Assembly: GCF_016906535.1 (NCBI RefSeq)
Contig: NC_057372.1
Coordinates: 3,019,501 to 3,083,500 of the forward strand
Direction of reading: 5' to 3'
From: Rhizoctonia solani
Taxonomy: Eukaryota > Basidiomycota > Agaricomycetes > Cantharellales > Ceratobasidiaceae
Length of the DNA stretch: 64,000 nt
Shown here: in pieces, positions 23,576 through 36,890 of the stretch
Layout: each line of letters starts with the position of its first letter
How positions within the stretch are numbered: the first letter of the stretch is position 1
Translations under genes and position numbers: made by a program
The notes under the pieces: generated by a model
The model's database searches: none
What the model was told of the DNA's origin: nothing
What the model saw: only the letters and a program-made list of their open reading frames with translations

Positions 23576-26317
23576 TCAAGCACCACGCTTAATCAGATCC
23601 GCAGCCCTCTCCGCAATGGCAACTATACCCGCAACCGGATGGGCCGACAACTGTTTCGGGAACATCGACGCATCGACTACACGGAGGCCCTTGACGCCAT
23701 GCACACGGAGCTGCGAATCCACCACGCTATTCTCGATCGACGAGCCCATCTTGGCAGTTCCAACAGGATGATAGATCGTCTGAGCCTCACGACGGAGCCA
23801 AGCCTCGATTTCCGCATCGGTGATCGTCGCGGGGTCTTGGTCGCCCATGAAGAACACACTCGACGTGTCGGTGTTAGGTCGGAAAATCAGTTTGTCTGCG
23901 AGAGGTTTCGTGTGTGCAATCTTGAGTGCGAGACGAACGCCCTGGACCAGGGTCTTGATGTCATTGGGATCGGCAAAGTAGCTTTTTTTACACTCATGTG
24001 AGGACTCGATTCAAATAAAGTCAAAATGAATATGAAACTTACTTGGGTTCGATGACTGCGTTGTCCCAGACATTGCCAGAAGAGATAGTGATGAACCCTG
24101 AGCTCTTTGGACGAAGCAGCACAGGTGCCTAGCAGGAATAAGTACGGGGTGTCAGTTATATATAGAGCCGATCCGAGTCCGGAGTCTCCACAGGGCAATA
24201 TCACACAAGCGAGACGGGCCCGTGCTTAGCCGTAAACCCCAAGTGCCAAATGTATCCACATCATGCATCTGCGAAACCCCAAAACGACACCACAGACGAT
24301 CTCGGTATGTATCCGCACCTCCACATTCCATGCGGATTGGCAAAAGGCACGGCGGGCGAGCCCGGATAACCAATACAGAAACTCCATTATTACTCACCAT
24401 TGTAAATGCCTTTTCGCCTGGTGGAGCCGACTTGAAGCCGTGCTCGGCGAACGTTAGAGGCGCACAAGCCATTTCAAGGTTCGGCGCATTCGGTCCCGAG
24501 GTGGTGTCTTCGATGTGTGCAGGGTTGGGACCAAAGATTCTGTAATAAAGTGTGATCAGCACGAGTACCCAAGAAAGGGGTGCGTGGTTTATGCAAAAGG
24601 GGTTGCAATGCTTACTTGGGATCGTCAGTCCGGATAAAAAGTCCACCCTCACAGAGCTGACGCAGAATGAGTTTTATGTCGAACAGAAGATTACATACTA
24701 CTCACGTTACTTGTCAGGGGCCCAGTACCAGTTGCAAGCCACTTTGCAAGAGGAAGAAGACTTCCAGACGTGGTACCAAGATAGTCCAAGGATTCTGTTG
24801 CTCGGAAGATCACGCACGAAAGCAAGTGCTATACCGTTCGAGCACCCAAAATTAGAATCAGGCACTTAATGGGAAAATGAACCCTGGCACAACTCACATC
24901 GTATAGGTTTCGTCCAACGTGGTTGCTCTCCTTGAGAACCTGTACGCTGGCTTTCTGCACAACGTCCTTGGGGCCAACGCCTGATGCCAAGAGGATCTGG
25001 GGAGTCCCGATGGCTCCAGCTGAAAGAATTACTTCCTTGGAAGCTGCAATGCGATACCTGCTCCCATTAGCACTCTGCGCGATCTCAACGCCGACCGCCC
25101 GCGGCTCATCGGGGTTGGACGTGTCGAAAAGCAAACGAGTGATGCGGGTATCGATCAACACGGTCAGATTGGGTCGTTCTAGGACGGATTTGGGTAAATA
25201 GGCAGTCGAGGTCGAGCTTCCTGGTTGTTCCCAATTCAGAGCCGTTAATATTGCAGTCGTAACAAAGAAAAGAAAAAAATAAGCGTGGAACGTACGTTGT
25301 CCTTGAGGATCCACGTGAGAGACGATCTCAGATACACCGATGGTTCCTGCAGGCGTGTTGATATCCCTGATCAGCGAATTAGTGGGGGTCAGTATCTGGG
25401 TTTACCAACGTGAAATCGGTTGGCTCACGGGTTGTATGGAATTCCGACTTGCTTGCACGATTCGATCCAGAGGCGACAGGTGTCCTATCAAAATTAAATG
25501 ACGTTATGGTTAAATGAACGCATACGATGGACATCAGTTTCACTTACAGCAAAGTACGAATACCCAGTCTTCCAGTGACCCTGGTCACCACGGTGAGATG
25601 GGTCCACGAGCGGGTGTCCAACATGGGGCGTGAACTTTTCGGCTTTGCGGAAGTAGGGCTTCAAGTCTTCGTACGTCCAACCTTCGACAGCCCAGTCGTC
25701 GTAATCTGACGGAGCGGCGTGGGTGTAGACCATGGCGTTGATGGACGAACACCCGCCGAGCATCTTGCCACGAGGCCAAAAGAGAGAACGGCCATCGAGT
25801 GTGGATTGAGGTCTTGGTTACATGTCAGCAATGCGGCATGGAGGAGTAAACACCTTGCTTACTTGGTGGTGTAGGCCCAGTCGGCTTCGGTCCTAGGAAG
25901 CAAGAATCAGTACAAGGATATTAGCCGCAGCAACGAAGCCTACTTGAAGAGTCGCCCAAAGGTCAATGGGATACGGGAGAAAAGTTGATCCAGGCAACTA
26001 AGAACTTGGTTAATCAAGTTGAGGGAATTTAGACTTCTAGCTCAACTTACTCTTTGCCTGCTTCGATTACGAGCACCGAAACATTTGGGTCTTCTGATAG
26101 CCTGTGGGCAAGAACGCACCCTGCGCTACCTGGGCAACAGTGTTAGGATCGAGCATGGGCGAGGGCATCACTACTTACCTCCACCTACAATAATGTAGTC
26201 CCACTTTTTCCAGGAAGCAACATCCTCGGGAGTCACAGTATTCTTTTTAGAGTCTCCGTTAAAGACGGTAGCAATCTGAGCAGCATTTGTAACGTGTTTA
26301 GAGCCAGTAGCACCCAT
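23576..26317 (-). CDS. GMC-family FAD oxidoreductase (alcohol/choline-oxidase-like)
   Basis: FAD-dependent alcohol oxidoreductase of the glucose-methanol-choline family, about 610 residues over some 12 exons, apparently intact. The start is ATG 26317 (MGATGSKHVTNAAQIATVFN). The Rossmann FAD motif is WDYIIVGGGSAGCVLAHRL. GMC signature 1 is GGCSSINAMVYTHAAPSDYD; signature 2 is EVILSAGAIGTPQILLASGV. The C-terminal domain contains the catalytic pair in IYHPVGTAKMG and SAHPVAGIVAIAERAADL, and ends IKRGA. There is no signal peptide, unlike many secreted wood-decay GMC enzymes, so an intracellular oxidase or dehydrogenase is likely. MGATGSK fits an N-myristoylation consensus. The substrate cannot be told from sequence. 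Confidence 0.91.
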
Positions 26318-27441
26318 GGTGAGAGTAGCCTAAGAGAGTATGTAGTAGTAGGAAAGTGAGAGTGTGTGTTTGGTGCAGTCGTCGCTCTCAGCAGGGTTTT
26401 TGAGCACGCACCGTCGGTCAAATATATCAACCGATGGTACCCGTAGCAATGCGGTTAGCAAGATAAAACACGACAGTATCTCCATATCCCCATAGTGCCA
26501 AAACTCCACCATTCTTGGAGGTGAAGAAGACATCAAAAGGAAGTTCGAGAATAACACACGGATTACATCAGCAATGCAGGGACTCTAACACGCGACAAGT
26601 CTTCTCGAGCTAAATCCCTCCACGGCAACTCTTAAACAAACCCCTCGGTAGATATTTTTTCACGACACAGCGATCGAAGCTGGTGGTGGCTAAAGAGACA
26701 GATGCCAAACGAGTGCGATGCTGTCAGGCCAACTGAAAGTGGCATCTCGAGCAGAGCACGCACGTGCTACATATGTCGGAGCCAATTTACAGGCTGGACC
26801 GTAAATTCTAGGCCCTTATTTAGCTAGACTGATCGGCATGCCATTTTTGTCGCTGATCAATGTAATCTGACGATGGTTTTCCCAATTTCAATCGCTTAGT
26901 CGGCTATTTTTTCTACCCGGCTAGTTCTTGTACGGCCCAGTCCATTTCATCCCACCATCCGATCCCATTGGTCACTCCACCCATGAAAGATCGCACATCA
27001 AACACACGGCTTCCACCGGAACGCTGAAACATTGTATGTGCTAACTTTTCGGAAGGTCCACTTCCACTCTCCCGATTTTTCACTTTTCCCCTTGCGGCTC
27101 GCCGTGTTGGCTATTTCCAACCCACAAGATTATCCCAGAGCAACCCAGAAGTTGGATGCTCTCGTCCCTCGTCTGTGGCGGCAAATTTACTTCTTTAGAA
27201 CTGGATTCGTGTTCTTTTTGATTGAGTGATCAGTATATGAAGGCTCTTGACGCATTCGTAACTGTGCACCCTCCTCCCCCACTCCCCCCCTCTCTAGGTG
27301 TACAGTCGGAGTACTTTATTGTACTCGCCATACTTACTCCGTCCAGCTGAAAATCATTCCGGGAAATTAGCCCGCTTAGTGTATCAGTCTTCTCCTGACG
27401 CATACAACTTTCGGTTCCTCTATTCTCAATAGTACGTTATA
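26318..27441. promoter_or_regulatory. divergent intergenic region, GMC and DUF6534 genes
   Basis: About 1.1 kb between two divergent ATGs. It should contain both promoters and 5' UTRs. A C-rich run near 27280 (cctcctcccccactccccccc) is a typical pyrimidine-rich stretch before fungal transcription starts. I see no gene. Confidence 0.5.
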
Positions 27442-29486
27442 ATGGGTGAAATGGATGCACTATTCGGGGCGACCTATATCGGAGTCGTAATATCAACATT
27501 GTACGTTTTCTCCTGAATAGCTTATTCGGCTGGTGGCTCATTGTAATAAAGCTTATACGGGATACTCACACTGCAAACGTACATATATTGGTTCAAGTAT
27601 GTACATGACAGTACATTCGATCGGTGGTTTGTGAGTTGCCTGTACCCGCCACCCAGTACAAACCCTAATCACTTTCTTACAAATAGGTGCTGGCATTATG
27701 GTCGGTTGCTCATGTTAATTGCCCTTCATCATAATCACTCACAGATTTATAGGCTGGTAGATACGATTCAATCCGCTTTTATCTGCCATATGCAGTATCA
27801 TTACACCATCACAAACTATGCCAACCCGGAGGCCCTCCAATTTAACATCTGGTGAGCTTTATTGCCACACTATATATGTAGAGCCTGGACCGACCGACAT
27901 GTTTTCGGTGCTAGGTCTCTAAACGTACGCTCATGCATTACCTTTGCATGAAAATTCTAACTCGAATAACACTCAGTGTGAAGTCGGTTTTATGGTAATC
28001 ATCACATTTATGGTTCAAGCGTAAGTATTTACCGCACTTGTGATCTTTCGTTACCAACCGGCTAAATCAACTCATCAGATTCTTTGCGCGACGCGCATGG
28101 TACTGTACGCTATCTCCGCCCATCGAAATCTCCAGAATCCTAACCGTCCAAATTGCACAGTCACCAAGCGTGTCGGCTCTCGGTTCACCACCACCCGGAC
28201 GACCCAGTTTTTGGGCGCGGTTGTCGTAAGTTCATTTGTCACCCATTTGCCGATCCCAGCCTCCTGTTGCTACGGACTGGAAATCGCAGAAATGCTGAGA
28301 TGGGATGGCTAACCAATCGACTGTGCCTTTTTTTGCACTTTATCTTTCTCAGGGCTTGCTCGCGCTGATGGCCCTTGGGTTTGGTCTTGGGTCATTCGTA
28401 ATGACATTTGTTCTTGGACGGTTTTCACGATTTGTCGAGTACCGGGTATGTGTCCTATCTTATCTTTGATTCACTTTACTAACTTTTCTGCGCACTGAAT
28501 GTAGTGGCTCGTTGGAATTTGGCTCGGAGCTGCGGCGCTTTGCGATATTGTCATTGTGTATATGCTGTCAACTGCGCTCATGACACAACGAACCGGGTTC
28601 GGTCGGTAAGTCCGGTTAGGTCTGAACCGTATATTCGCCTTGTACTGATCGTGACGCGTAGAACCGATGCGTTGATTAACAAGCTGCTTCGGTATACCAT
28701 TCACACGGGTCTGTTGACAAGGTACGCACAAATGTCTATGAATATGCGAAGAAATTCTCAACGCTGGTGCTGTAGCATTATCGCCGTTGCGGACCTGGTC
28801 TGTTTCTGCACTATGAATAATTTGGTTCATTTCGGGTTTAACATGGCTCTTGGAAAGCGTGCGTTCTCTCACCACCGTTGTGTTGCATGATAACTAACCG
28901 ACGCTTCACAGTGTATACCAATGTCGGTACCACATTTGATATCCCCACTCTAGCCGGTAACTGACTCTATAATTAGACACTTTTGGCGACCCTCAATGCT
29001 CGCGACACCGAACCCACCAACGTCGTTCACGTTGAAGAGGGGTCATACAACTTGAAAGAGCGACAGCAGAATGCTAGCCACCCTCAAATCAAGTTCAACC
29101 GCCCCCCTGGCATGACATCGAGTCAGGTAAGCTCCCTTTAGGAGGTCCCTATCGCCGCCGCCGCCGCTCGCACTCGGTTGTTAAGCGCTAACCATCCGCT
29201 CTTTATAGGACCGTGGAGAGCCGGTGATTCACTTGCACACTGATACCACCATTGAGGTTTCGAACATCGAGCCTCGTCGACGGGCTTCTCGGGACCAGGT
29301 ACGTTATCATCACGTTGTTACTTTTGGTTGACAATCGGCTAACGCCTTCTGGTTCAAAAGTACCAAGGTCGTCAAGTCGTCGTTCTCCAGCATGGAGACA
29401 AAAACGCATATAACCAAAACAAAGATATCGAATTTGACGCAGATGGCGCAGATTCGGTAGACAGCTTCGGGAAAGGGCGATCATAG
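27442..29486 (+). CDS. DUF6534 (fungal multi-pass membrane) protein
   Basis: Integral membrane protein of a family widespread in Agaricomycetes and without known function. The start is ATG 27442 (MGEMDALFGATYIGVVISTL). The family hallmark follows across an intron: LLYGILTLQTYIYWFKYVHD. Next comes WLVDTIQSAFICHMQYHYTI, then CEVGFMVIITFMVQAFFARR, a helix LLALMALGFGLGSFVMTFVL, and GIWLGAAALCDIVIVYMLST. The C-terminal DUF6534 core contains TDALINKLLRYTIHTGLLTS and ends in a hydrophilic tail (VEEGSYNLKERQQNASHPQ) with the stop at 29484-29486. About seven helices, some ten short introns, all in frame. The tail is rich in Gln/Asp/Arg and probably cytosolic. Confidence 0.85.
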
Positions 29487-29884
29487 AATAACTCTCTGTT
29501 TTCCGTTATCTTTCCATACATTTGCTTTTTTTTTTTTTGGTCCGCGGACATTTATTTCATTCTTGGTTCGTCTTGGTCAATTCGGTTTGCTTACGCCTGG
29601 TGCATGTATAACTTTCCCAAATCGCTGCGCTCGTTTACGCGCACCATACTCTTCTGGATCTGGATGTTTCCTAAACTAGAGCTCCTTTCCTTCGTTTCCT
29701 CTCTAGACTACAACTGATTAAAGACTACAGCGATTTGTCCCCTGTAATTATTTCATTTATCAAGTTACTTCCCAACCCGGAAAACATATTCTCCACATGG
29801 CTTACCAGTTACAAAGTATCATCGGTTAATTCAGTTATATTTGTTAACTTTGTAATGCACGTTATCACAATAGACAAATGCTAA
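29487..29884. other. convergent 3' regions
   Basis: About 400 bases between the converging stops of the DUF6534 and F-box/LRR genes. T-rich stretches (29529-29540) fit polyadenylation signals. Nothing coding is seen. Confidence 0.5.
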
Positions 29885-31626
29885 TCACGAGAATATGACT
29901 GGTGGGTTGATTTGTGTACTTGAGGCCGTAATTGGCGCCATTGAATCTCTGCATCCCATCTCTTTATCTAATTTTCTGATTTCTTCAAGTTCTCGATTTA
30001 AATTTCTGAGACGCTTCTTGGCGGCAAGGTCGTGATGAGGATAATCAAAGGGCACGATTTGTTGGATTACCATCGATTCCGACCACATACCAGAAAGATA
30101 CCTTGAATCGTAAATTTAATACCATTTTAGGTTCTAGCGCTGATGCACTAAGAAACTTACGATAACAAGTCTCGAGTATCAGCCTGAGACAACCGGTCGA
30201 AACCCCCATAGTCGGTTTCTAGAACGAATAGGGGTGCCGTCGGTGAGAACCGATCGGAGGATGGTTCTGTCGGGCCGCGTGGCGACAAGTCCAGTTTTAA
30301 GGATAAATGTTCAAGCTCGCGACACGCGGTAAACCGGCAAAGTTGACTGATTGTAACGGGTAGGTCCGGTAATCGCAAGATTTGAATCCGGGGGAACAGT
30401 TCAGTCAGCTGTTCGATATCGGCGTGACTCTTGGCCAAGGTCAAGTGGTTCAAGGGGAGTGCTGATAGCAGTTGAAGAGATGATTGCTGTATATGAATGT
30501 ATGCTTTGTCTTCTATAATTGGGCGAATGATAAGGCGTTGGAGACGTCGTGTTCGAGCGCATATAGTAGGGATGAGCTCCAAGTTATAGAATTCATCAAG
30601 GCTAGAAACTTCTTCGGCCTTGTGGTTGAGTTCCAGGGCAAGTTGACTCAGCTCGGCAGCTGAACTTAGGTGATCAAAAATAGATAGCGTTGCGTATGGT
30701 CCAAAATCGTACAGTGTTAGACTTGTTAGTTGCGAGAAGGCATCAGGTTCCAAGGGTATTGTTGGGATTGTGTGATCGCCATATTGTTGCGATGCATACA
30801 TCCGCAAACTTTCAAGGTTGGGCAAGCGGCTTAGTAGTAAGAATGTGTCCTGAAAACTATCTGCCATGGAAGATGTGCAAGTCAAATTTCGAACGTGTTT
30901 GACTGCCTCAAATAAGAGTTCGCCTCGTCCTTGTTGGTGAACACCGCCACCACCCAGTAAACGAGGCTCGAGCCGTGATGTTCGTTGTTGAGGGTTAATA
31001 AAAATGGAAAGCGATTCTAAATTGGGACACCTATCAACCAAGAGTTTAAAGATTCCCAGGGCTGTTTCTGTGGATATAGTTGGAAGGGTTTGACGAACAA
31101 GTGGGTGTGTTTCGAGTATTTGAATAGAGGGGGAACTGAAGGCGGCTATCCAGGCATAATGTGATATGCTTTGAGGCCAATAAGTCCCTAAACTGATTGA
31201 TCTCAGTGACGGCAATAGTGTATTGTGATTTGTGTATTGGAGTAATTCGTCCCATCGGTTTAATTTAGTTACGACTGCTGGATTTTTGAACAGCTGTAGG
31301 TGCTTGACGAATCTGGCGTAGAATTGAAAACGAACAATGTCTGCGCTATCAAGATTCTTAGGAATATTCTATTTCTAGTGAGCTTTAATTTCTAGGATCA
31401 ACATATAAGCTTAGGCACGTACAATAGTCTCGGTCCCCGCCAGAATTCCCGGGGTGTCAACCCTAACGTCGGGAATGAGTTTGAATAACTGAGTCACGCC
31501 GATGACTGTACGCCACGCCAATGGCATAACCAATTCAAAGTAAAGTCTGGAAACTTGAGCGAGATGAGCTCGATCATTCTCATCGAGTAGGTCGGCGACT
31601 AGGTAAACGATGTCGGTGAGATACAT
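29885..31626 (-). CDS. F-box/LRR-like protein
   Basis: Protein of about 540 residues over three exons that resembles the large fungal class of F-box proteins with degenerate leucine-rich repeats. Exon 1 starts at ATG 31626 (MYLTDIVYLVADLLDENDRA) and continues HLAQVSRLYFELVMPLAWRT, an F-box-like helical segment. Exon 2 is long and shows irregular LRR strands such as LPSLRSISLGTY, CPNLESLSIFI, LPNLESLRMYA, FSQLTSLTLYDFG and CRELEHLSLKLDL. Exon 3 is basic and helical (DLAAKKRLRNLNRELEEIRK) and stops at 29885. Members usually recruit substrates to SCF ubiquitin ligases; the substrate here is unknown. Confidence 0.72.
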
Positions 31627-32131
31627 GGGTGCGCAGCGATTGGGTTTCTCCCATCCGTGTGATCTGGCTTTATCTTGGGCGCTAAAAACTACCGGGTCTT
31701 ATAATCCGGCCGTTATGGCGCGACAATCTTTTATCTACTATACACGTCATACACATGGAGCAAAGTGCACACATTGACCTCTGTCATGATTACTTGTATT
31801 ATCCGGTGTCTTCCGATACGTGGTATTTGCATAACATTACGTAAAAGAAGCCTAATCAATCAAACCAGGCGACAGGGAAAGTCGCAATCAGATTGACGCA
31901 ACACGAGGTACGGTAACGTCACCAGTGTGGTGGGGCTCAAGGTGGAGCCTCTGCCTATAAAAGTTGGATCGTTGTAGCTTAGGATTGTACAATTTATTTG
32001 CTGAAGATATAAACTCAAGGGCTTAATCAATCTTGGATTACAACGGACGCTGACCCTTGCCACAAGTGAGTACGATATTGGTAAGATACAGACACGCGGA
32101 CGGTAAGTTAAGCACATGACAGCCCGGACAC
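31627..32131. other. intergenic between F-box/LRR start and P450-A stop
   Basis: About 500 bases. It should carry the F-box gene promoter and the P450-A 3' UTR. No protein-like ORF, RNA gene or repeat seen. Confidence 0.5.
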
Positions 32132-34898
32132 TTATTCGTCTACGAGTGTGACTTTCATACGCAAGGACGGGGCTGGATCGATCGTCCCATCCTGGTGCCG
32201 CACATGGGGCTTCACAACACCAGCTGCCCCCCACATATGTTCTTCCGGGCCGAGTTCGAATTTGAAAGATGCGACCAAAGCCGAAAGCACGACCTCTAAT
32301 TGGTGAGAAGGGTTAATGAACATCGTAAATGAAATTGATATGGGCCAAGCTTACTCATCTCAAGCTGCGAAAACTTGAATCCACTTCGTGTAAAGAACGA
32401 CTATTAGTACGACATGATCCAAAGTCAAATCTTATGACAACTTACAGGCAAGAGCGCGGGCCTCCCGAAAATGTCATCCTATAATACCCAATATTCAGTT
32501 ATGCCTATGCATGCTTCGGTTGTATGGAAACTCACATGTTGGAGTACACTCCCGGAATTCTGGATTCCGTCACACTCGCTGGCGGAGGACTGAGCCACCG
32601 AGCAGGATTGAACTTGTCTGCGTCATCGCCCCAAGTTTGCCTATGCTAATGTTAGCAACCGAAATTCACCTGTGGGCTAAGGTTCGCTTACTTGTCCCGA
32701 TTTACCGAACCGAGTGAGATGTAGATATGAGTTCCCTCCGGTATGTTTAGGCTCGTAACCATCTTCTTGCCGTCCTTTGACTTTACCGGATAGTGCAGAG
32801 GCAGGTTCCAGTCTTTCATTGCAACACGCTCGAGAGTTTGAGCGGGAGACCAAAGGCGCAAAGATTCGCGACAGACGGCATCGAGATAAGTGAGTGAGTT
32901 GAGCTGGTCGTAATCGAGTTCTTTGCTATGCAGCCCGTGTGCCTCCCTAATTTCGGCGCGAAGCTGGTCTTGGACTTCCGGATGCTGGGCCAGGAGGTGA
33001 AGAGTTCTCGTTAGTCCACCGCTAGAACAATAAGTCAATAAGAATAAGTTGAGTGCTCTTCAATCTGACACTTACCTGGTCGTATCATGTCCGGCAAAGA
33101 TTAGACCACTAAAACCATATTTGAGCAAGACGGTACTTGTGAGACATTTACACATACTTGACTTGAGCTAAAATTTCCTCCTCGGACATTTGATCCTTGG
33201 GGGGGACTACTTCATTCTGTTTCACTAAATTTTTTCCCGCGAAAAATGAGTAAATGCGCTCTTCACTGGCAGAATTACAATAGTGGCTTACAAAGCATCG
33301 AAATAATATCGTTTCCGGCCGCAATCTCCGAGTCAAGTGTTCCATTAGCAAGCGCTTCCTTCTTTTGAGCATAGATATCGGTTGCCTGTGGGCCAGGATA
33401 AATAAAATCCTGGTGTGATATACTCGACAACGAGAGCTCACCATCTTATCCATGATCTCTACAACTTTCTGCATCTCATTTGCTGGACCATGAGGAATAT
33501 GTTCTACGACAAATCGTCGGAAACGAGCGGTTCCAATTTTCATGAGAACAGGCAAAAATGGTCGTATGTACCACATGCGGCTTATAAGAATGCTTTAAGA
33601 GTTTTAGGTAGGAAGATCCGCATCAGGACACTCGTAACCCTCTGGAACAGAGTACTTGACTCACAATAACTGGCGCGAAGCATCGATGTATTCAGGCTCT
33701 TTGCCTTCCATGACTCCGAATGAGTGTCCGATTCCTGAGTGTTGAGGTTAGCGCCAGATCCTTGCCCCAGTATCCAAATGCTTACCAGCTTGGCCAATCA
33801 TTTCGAGCGCAACATTGCTCATCCATGTATATATATCGACTATCCCAGTCTTGCCTCCACCAGCTCGTACTTTGGAGGTCACAGCATCTTCGAGCTAAGT
33901 GAACAGGTTAGATTATAGTGATATTTAAAAGCCGGGCTCAGCGTACATAGTGGGTTATGGAATGGAAAATCGGGGTCTTGAAAGGTCAGAATAAATCAGT
34001 TTATGTAGTTTAATTAATGGTTGATATAACAATACCACTGCAATTCATTAGTGAACAGATTAGAATACAACAGGGACAACTTTAACACTTACATTTACGC
34101 ATATGTGCAGCAGTGAATACTGGGTTGAGAATCTACGCTAGCAAGTTAGCGATGCCGCGTAATAACAAGTGTCTGGTTTACCTTGCGCTGGATTTTGTGT
34201 TTGTGGCCTAGGAGAGATTAATCCGGAGCACCGAAGAGGATGTTCAATACTTACCGATCTGTGAGATTATGGTAGGTCCAAAAGAAAGGTCGAACCACCT
34301 GTGCAATTCTCTGTGCTCAGTGCACTTAGTATAACAATTGGCATCACGGAGACTCACGCAAGGAGCCCTTCAGGCTCGTGAAAGTGGTCGAATCCTTTAA
34401 GAATAATGTCGTTTATCGCTCGTGGATCCGCGGTCCACAGTCGATCCTCCTATGCGAATGGGTAAATAACACAGATAAGCTGATGAATTTGTCTTTGACT
34501 CACTCCGAGAGGGCCCTTAATCCTGCAGGCAGAGCCGTATCGGTTAAGTAGCTCGTTGTGAGCTGACAAGCCATTCTCGAAATCGGACAGTAGATTCTCG
34601 TCGCCTTTGAAAGATAAGAAAAGTATAAATCAAGCACTACGGCGTACTAATAGTATAGCTTACCCCATATTGACGAAATTGGGCTAGGTCCATCTAGTTC
34701 CTTGAGTGCATTGGCTCGTTTGAGAAGTTGATACATGTAACGAGTAACAAATATCGTGAAAGCACCCAGCCCAAGCTCAAGCGAGTGGGCTTTAGCGAGA
34801 GCTAGAATATCCGGGCTAGGACCTTCTCCACCTGACTGGACGACCGTATCGAGTAGAGTCCGGAGCGAGGCAAAAGAAACAAGAGTTGAGTTAGACAT
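32132..34898 (-). CDS. cytochrome P450 monooxygenase A
   Basis: Heme-thiolate monooxygenase anchored in the endoplasmic reticulum, about 570 residues over more than a dozen exons. The start is ATG 34898 (MSNSTLVSFASLRTLLDTVV), followed by an N-terminal membrane helix (LGLGAFTIFVTRYMYQLL) and the hinge LDGPSPISSIWG. The I-helix oxygen motif is FAGHDTTSGGLTRTL. The ExxR motif is in DAVCRESLRLWSP. The heme loop, split by an intron, is MTFSGGPRSCLGFKFSQLEM, a complete FxxGxRxCxG. The C-terminus ends SLRMKVTLVDE. It is clearly paralogous to P450-B at 48.6-51.3 kb in the opposite orientation. The substrate is unknown. Confidence 0.9.
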
Positions 34899-36328
34899 GT
34901 TATCGAAGTCGAGGTATTGTTGTGAGACATTCTCAGTGAGTTGTTTTATACTTTCGATATAGAAAAGTCAAAAAGCAAATAGCTCATCATTTGGAGCTTA
35001 TGATAGAGCTCAACTGTAATGCTCCCGCGCGGCTAATTGTGTCGTGTAATGTCCATAACAGCCCTCAAAATCACTGCGTAATGGCAATGAATGTACTCTC
35101 TGTTACTTCTCAGCATGAATAGGAGGCCTCTAACTATAGCCCCAATGAGTCACACGAGATCGTAGTCGAGTCAGCGAAGTAACCTAAACCACCAGCATCG
35201 TAGCACGGGAATTAAATTGCAGCTCAGAAGCAAGCATTACAAGTTCCACTACCCAGTTTTATTGTTTTTACCGCCGTTTATCCACAACTCCCGCTTTATT
35301 CCAGAATTTTAAGTGAACGTTCCATTTGGTCATTGGTGTTTGAGCAACAGAGGATCAAGCGCGGGAAGGTGTTACCAGAGCATTACGTGCCCTTGACCAC
35401 CGCGTGACGCTATACGATCATCAAATCAAAGTGCACGCATGAAGCGCGCGGTTGGAAGTTGCTTTACTCTCATCTATCACTTCTGACGACCGAGTCATCG
35501 CACTATTACCGCGCGCAAACAGAAGGCGAAGCCGTTTTGATTAGGTTTCTCATATGTGACTCGCGCGCGTGGGATGCATACGTTTAGTGACTGGTAGGAT
35601 TCAATCAACCATGCCGATCAGACAATTTCATAACGCGGGTTCTATGCTTGCCCCCGGACGCATGCGCTAGACAGTAAGCCACTAGTTTACGAACTCCTTT
35701 CGTTCACCAGCTATATTAACCCCATGGTTCATATTCGCTTCCCAGCTTGCACTACAAAGCTGGGCAAGTTAAACTAATTGAATCTGAACTTAGTACCACT
35801 GGGAATCAATCTGGTTAAATTTATTATTCAGTTGATTGGCTGTGCGCACATGTATCCCCTCCGCCAATCATTTATCCTCATCTTATTTCTAGTCTATACC
35901 AAACATCTCACCGGTTGCCGTTCCTGGCCAGCAATGCCACTACACGAGGACAGCTCATTGTCTTGGCGAATACATTCCCTGGATAGACGCTTGATCGACA
36001 CACTGCGAGGGTGCCTGGCTTTCACCGAATGACCACGACAAACGTATATATGATCCAGAGTTGGATACTTGTGCACATCCCGCCATCTGAAAATGAATTT
36101 TTGTAGCTTAACCTCGCTCTTACCTGGTCGAGTGACTAGGCTCGCGGTAAGATAATTCTCGGAGCTTTGTCCTTGGCTCTATCGGCGCTAGCTCGTAGCT
36201 TGTGAGTCTCAGCGGGTTAGTTTCGCTCCTCGCAGTCATGACCGTTCTCTGTATTATTGAAGTAAGTAACAAAACCGGTATCATTCATTCTATTCTAAAG
36301 TCGATGGTAGTGGAAATATCGGCAGAAC
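34899..36328. other. intergenic between P450-A and the receptor-like pseudogene
   Basis: About 1.4 kb. The proximal part is the P450-A promoter with a TATA box. The remainder shows no protein-like ORF. A short ATG-led exon-like piece at 36238 (MTVLCIIE then gtaagt) could be the lost 5' exon of the decayed receptor-like gene. Confidence 0.4.
34944..34950 (-). promoter_or_regulatory. TATA box of P450-A
   Basis: TATAAAA on the minus strand, 46 bases before the ATG at 34898. Spacing fits a short 5' UTR. Confidence 0.55.
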
Positions 36329-36608
36329 GTGATATCACCTCCGCATAGACCGCAGTCACTCTTCAGAGCCGATTTGGACCCGTACATGGTGTGTTACACA
36401 GATAAATATACGCCATCAAGTTCGGCTAATATTCACGTTCGTGTCCAGTTACAACTGCTGTTTGGAGAGATCATTATGTCCGCATCGGGTCTGATCGACG
36501 CCAAGTGTGCTATTGCCCAGAAGGCGTGGTGTGGCACTGTGTACCAGGTACAGAGTTCAATGAACGTCATCGGGGTGGGTAGTGTCGCGGCGTTTACGTC
36601 TGCCATCA

Positions 36609-36613
36609 CTATC
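36609..36613 (+). repeat. left 5-base target-site duplication of the solo LTR
   Basis: CTATC directly before the TG of the LTR. The same five bases follow the LTR at 36891-36895. Confidence 0.75.
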
Positions 36614-36890
36614 TGTAGAAAGAAGTAAATTGTATATAGAAACAAATATATATTATTGATTTAGTTAATTACAAAGTATGAACGAGAGTGAGAGTTAGAG
36701 AGAATAGGATGAGTCGTTAGGAGGCAGAACAAGCCCCCTTATATACCCGTGAACCAACCAGTCGAGTCACTTATAGGGGTGACGCGTACTTACTGCGCTT
36801 TACTGCGCATATAGCTTATTGGTTAGTTCGCACTGACTCGATTACATGGAAGATACTAGATTGTTCTAGTATGTACAAGTTATTTCTACA
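36614..36890. mobile_element. solo LTR of an LTR retrotransposon (277 bases)
   Basis: The element begins TGTAGAAA and ends TTTCTACA, a perfect 8-base terminal inverted repeat with canonical TG...CA ends, and is flanked by the 5-base direct repeat CTATC. It contains a TATA-like tatatac near 36741. No internal retroviral-type coding region remains, so it is what is left after recombination between two LTRs. It interrupts a coding exon of the receptor-like gene. Confidence 0.85.

Noticed and set aside
23489..24001. Plus-strand open frame of 170 codons
   Set aside because: Antisense to the GMC oxidoreductase C-terminal exon, which has the catalytic motifs.
32132..34898. Suspected frameshift at the P450-A heme loop
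   Set aside because: Rechecking the intron edge (TGCCT then gtaagt) gives a perfect FSGGPRSCLGFK join, so the gene is intact there.
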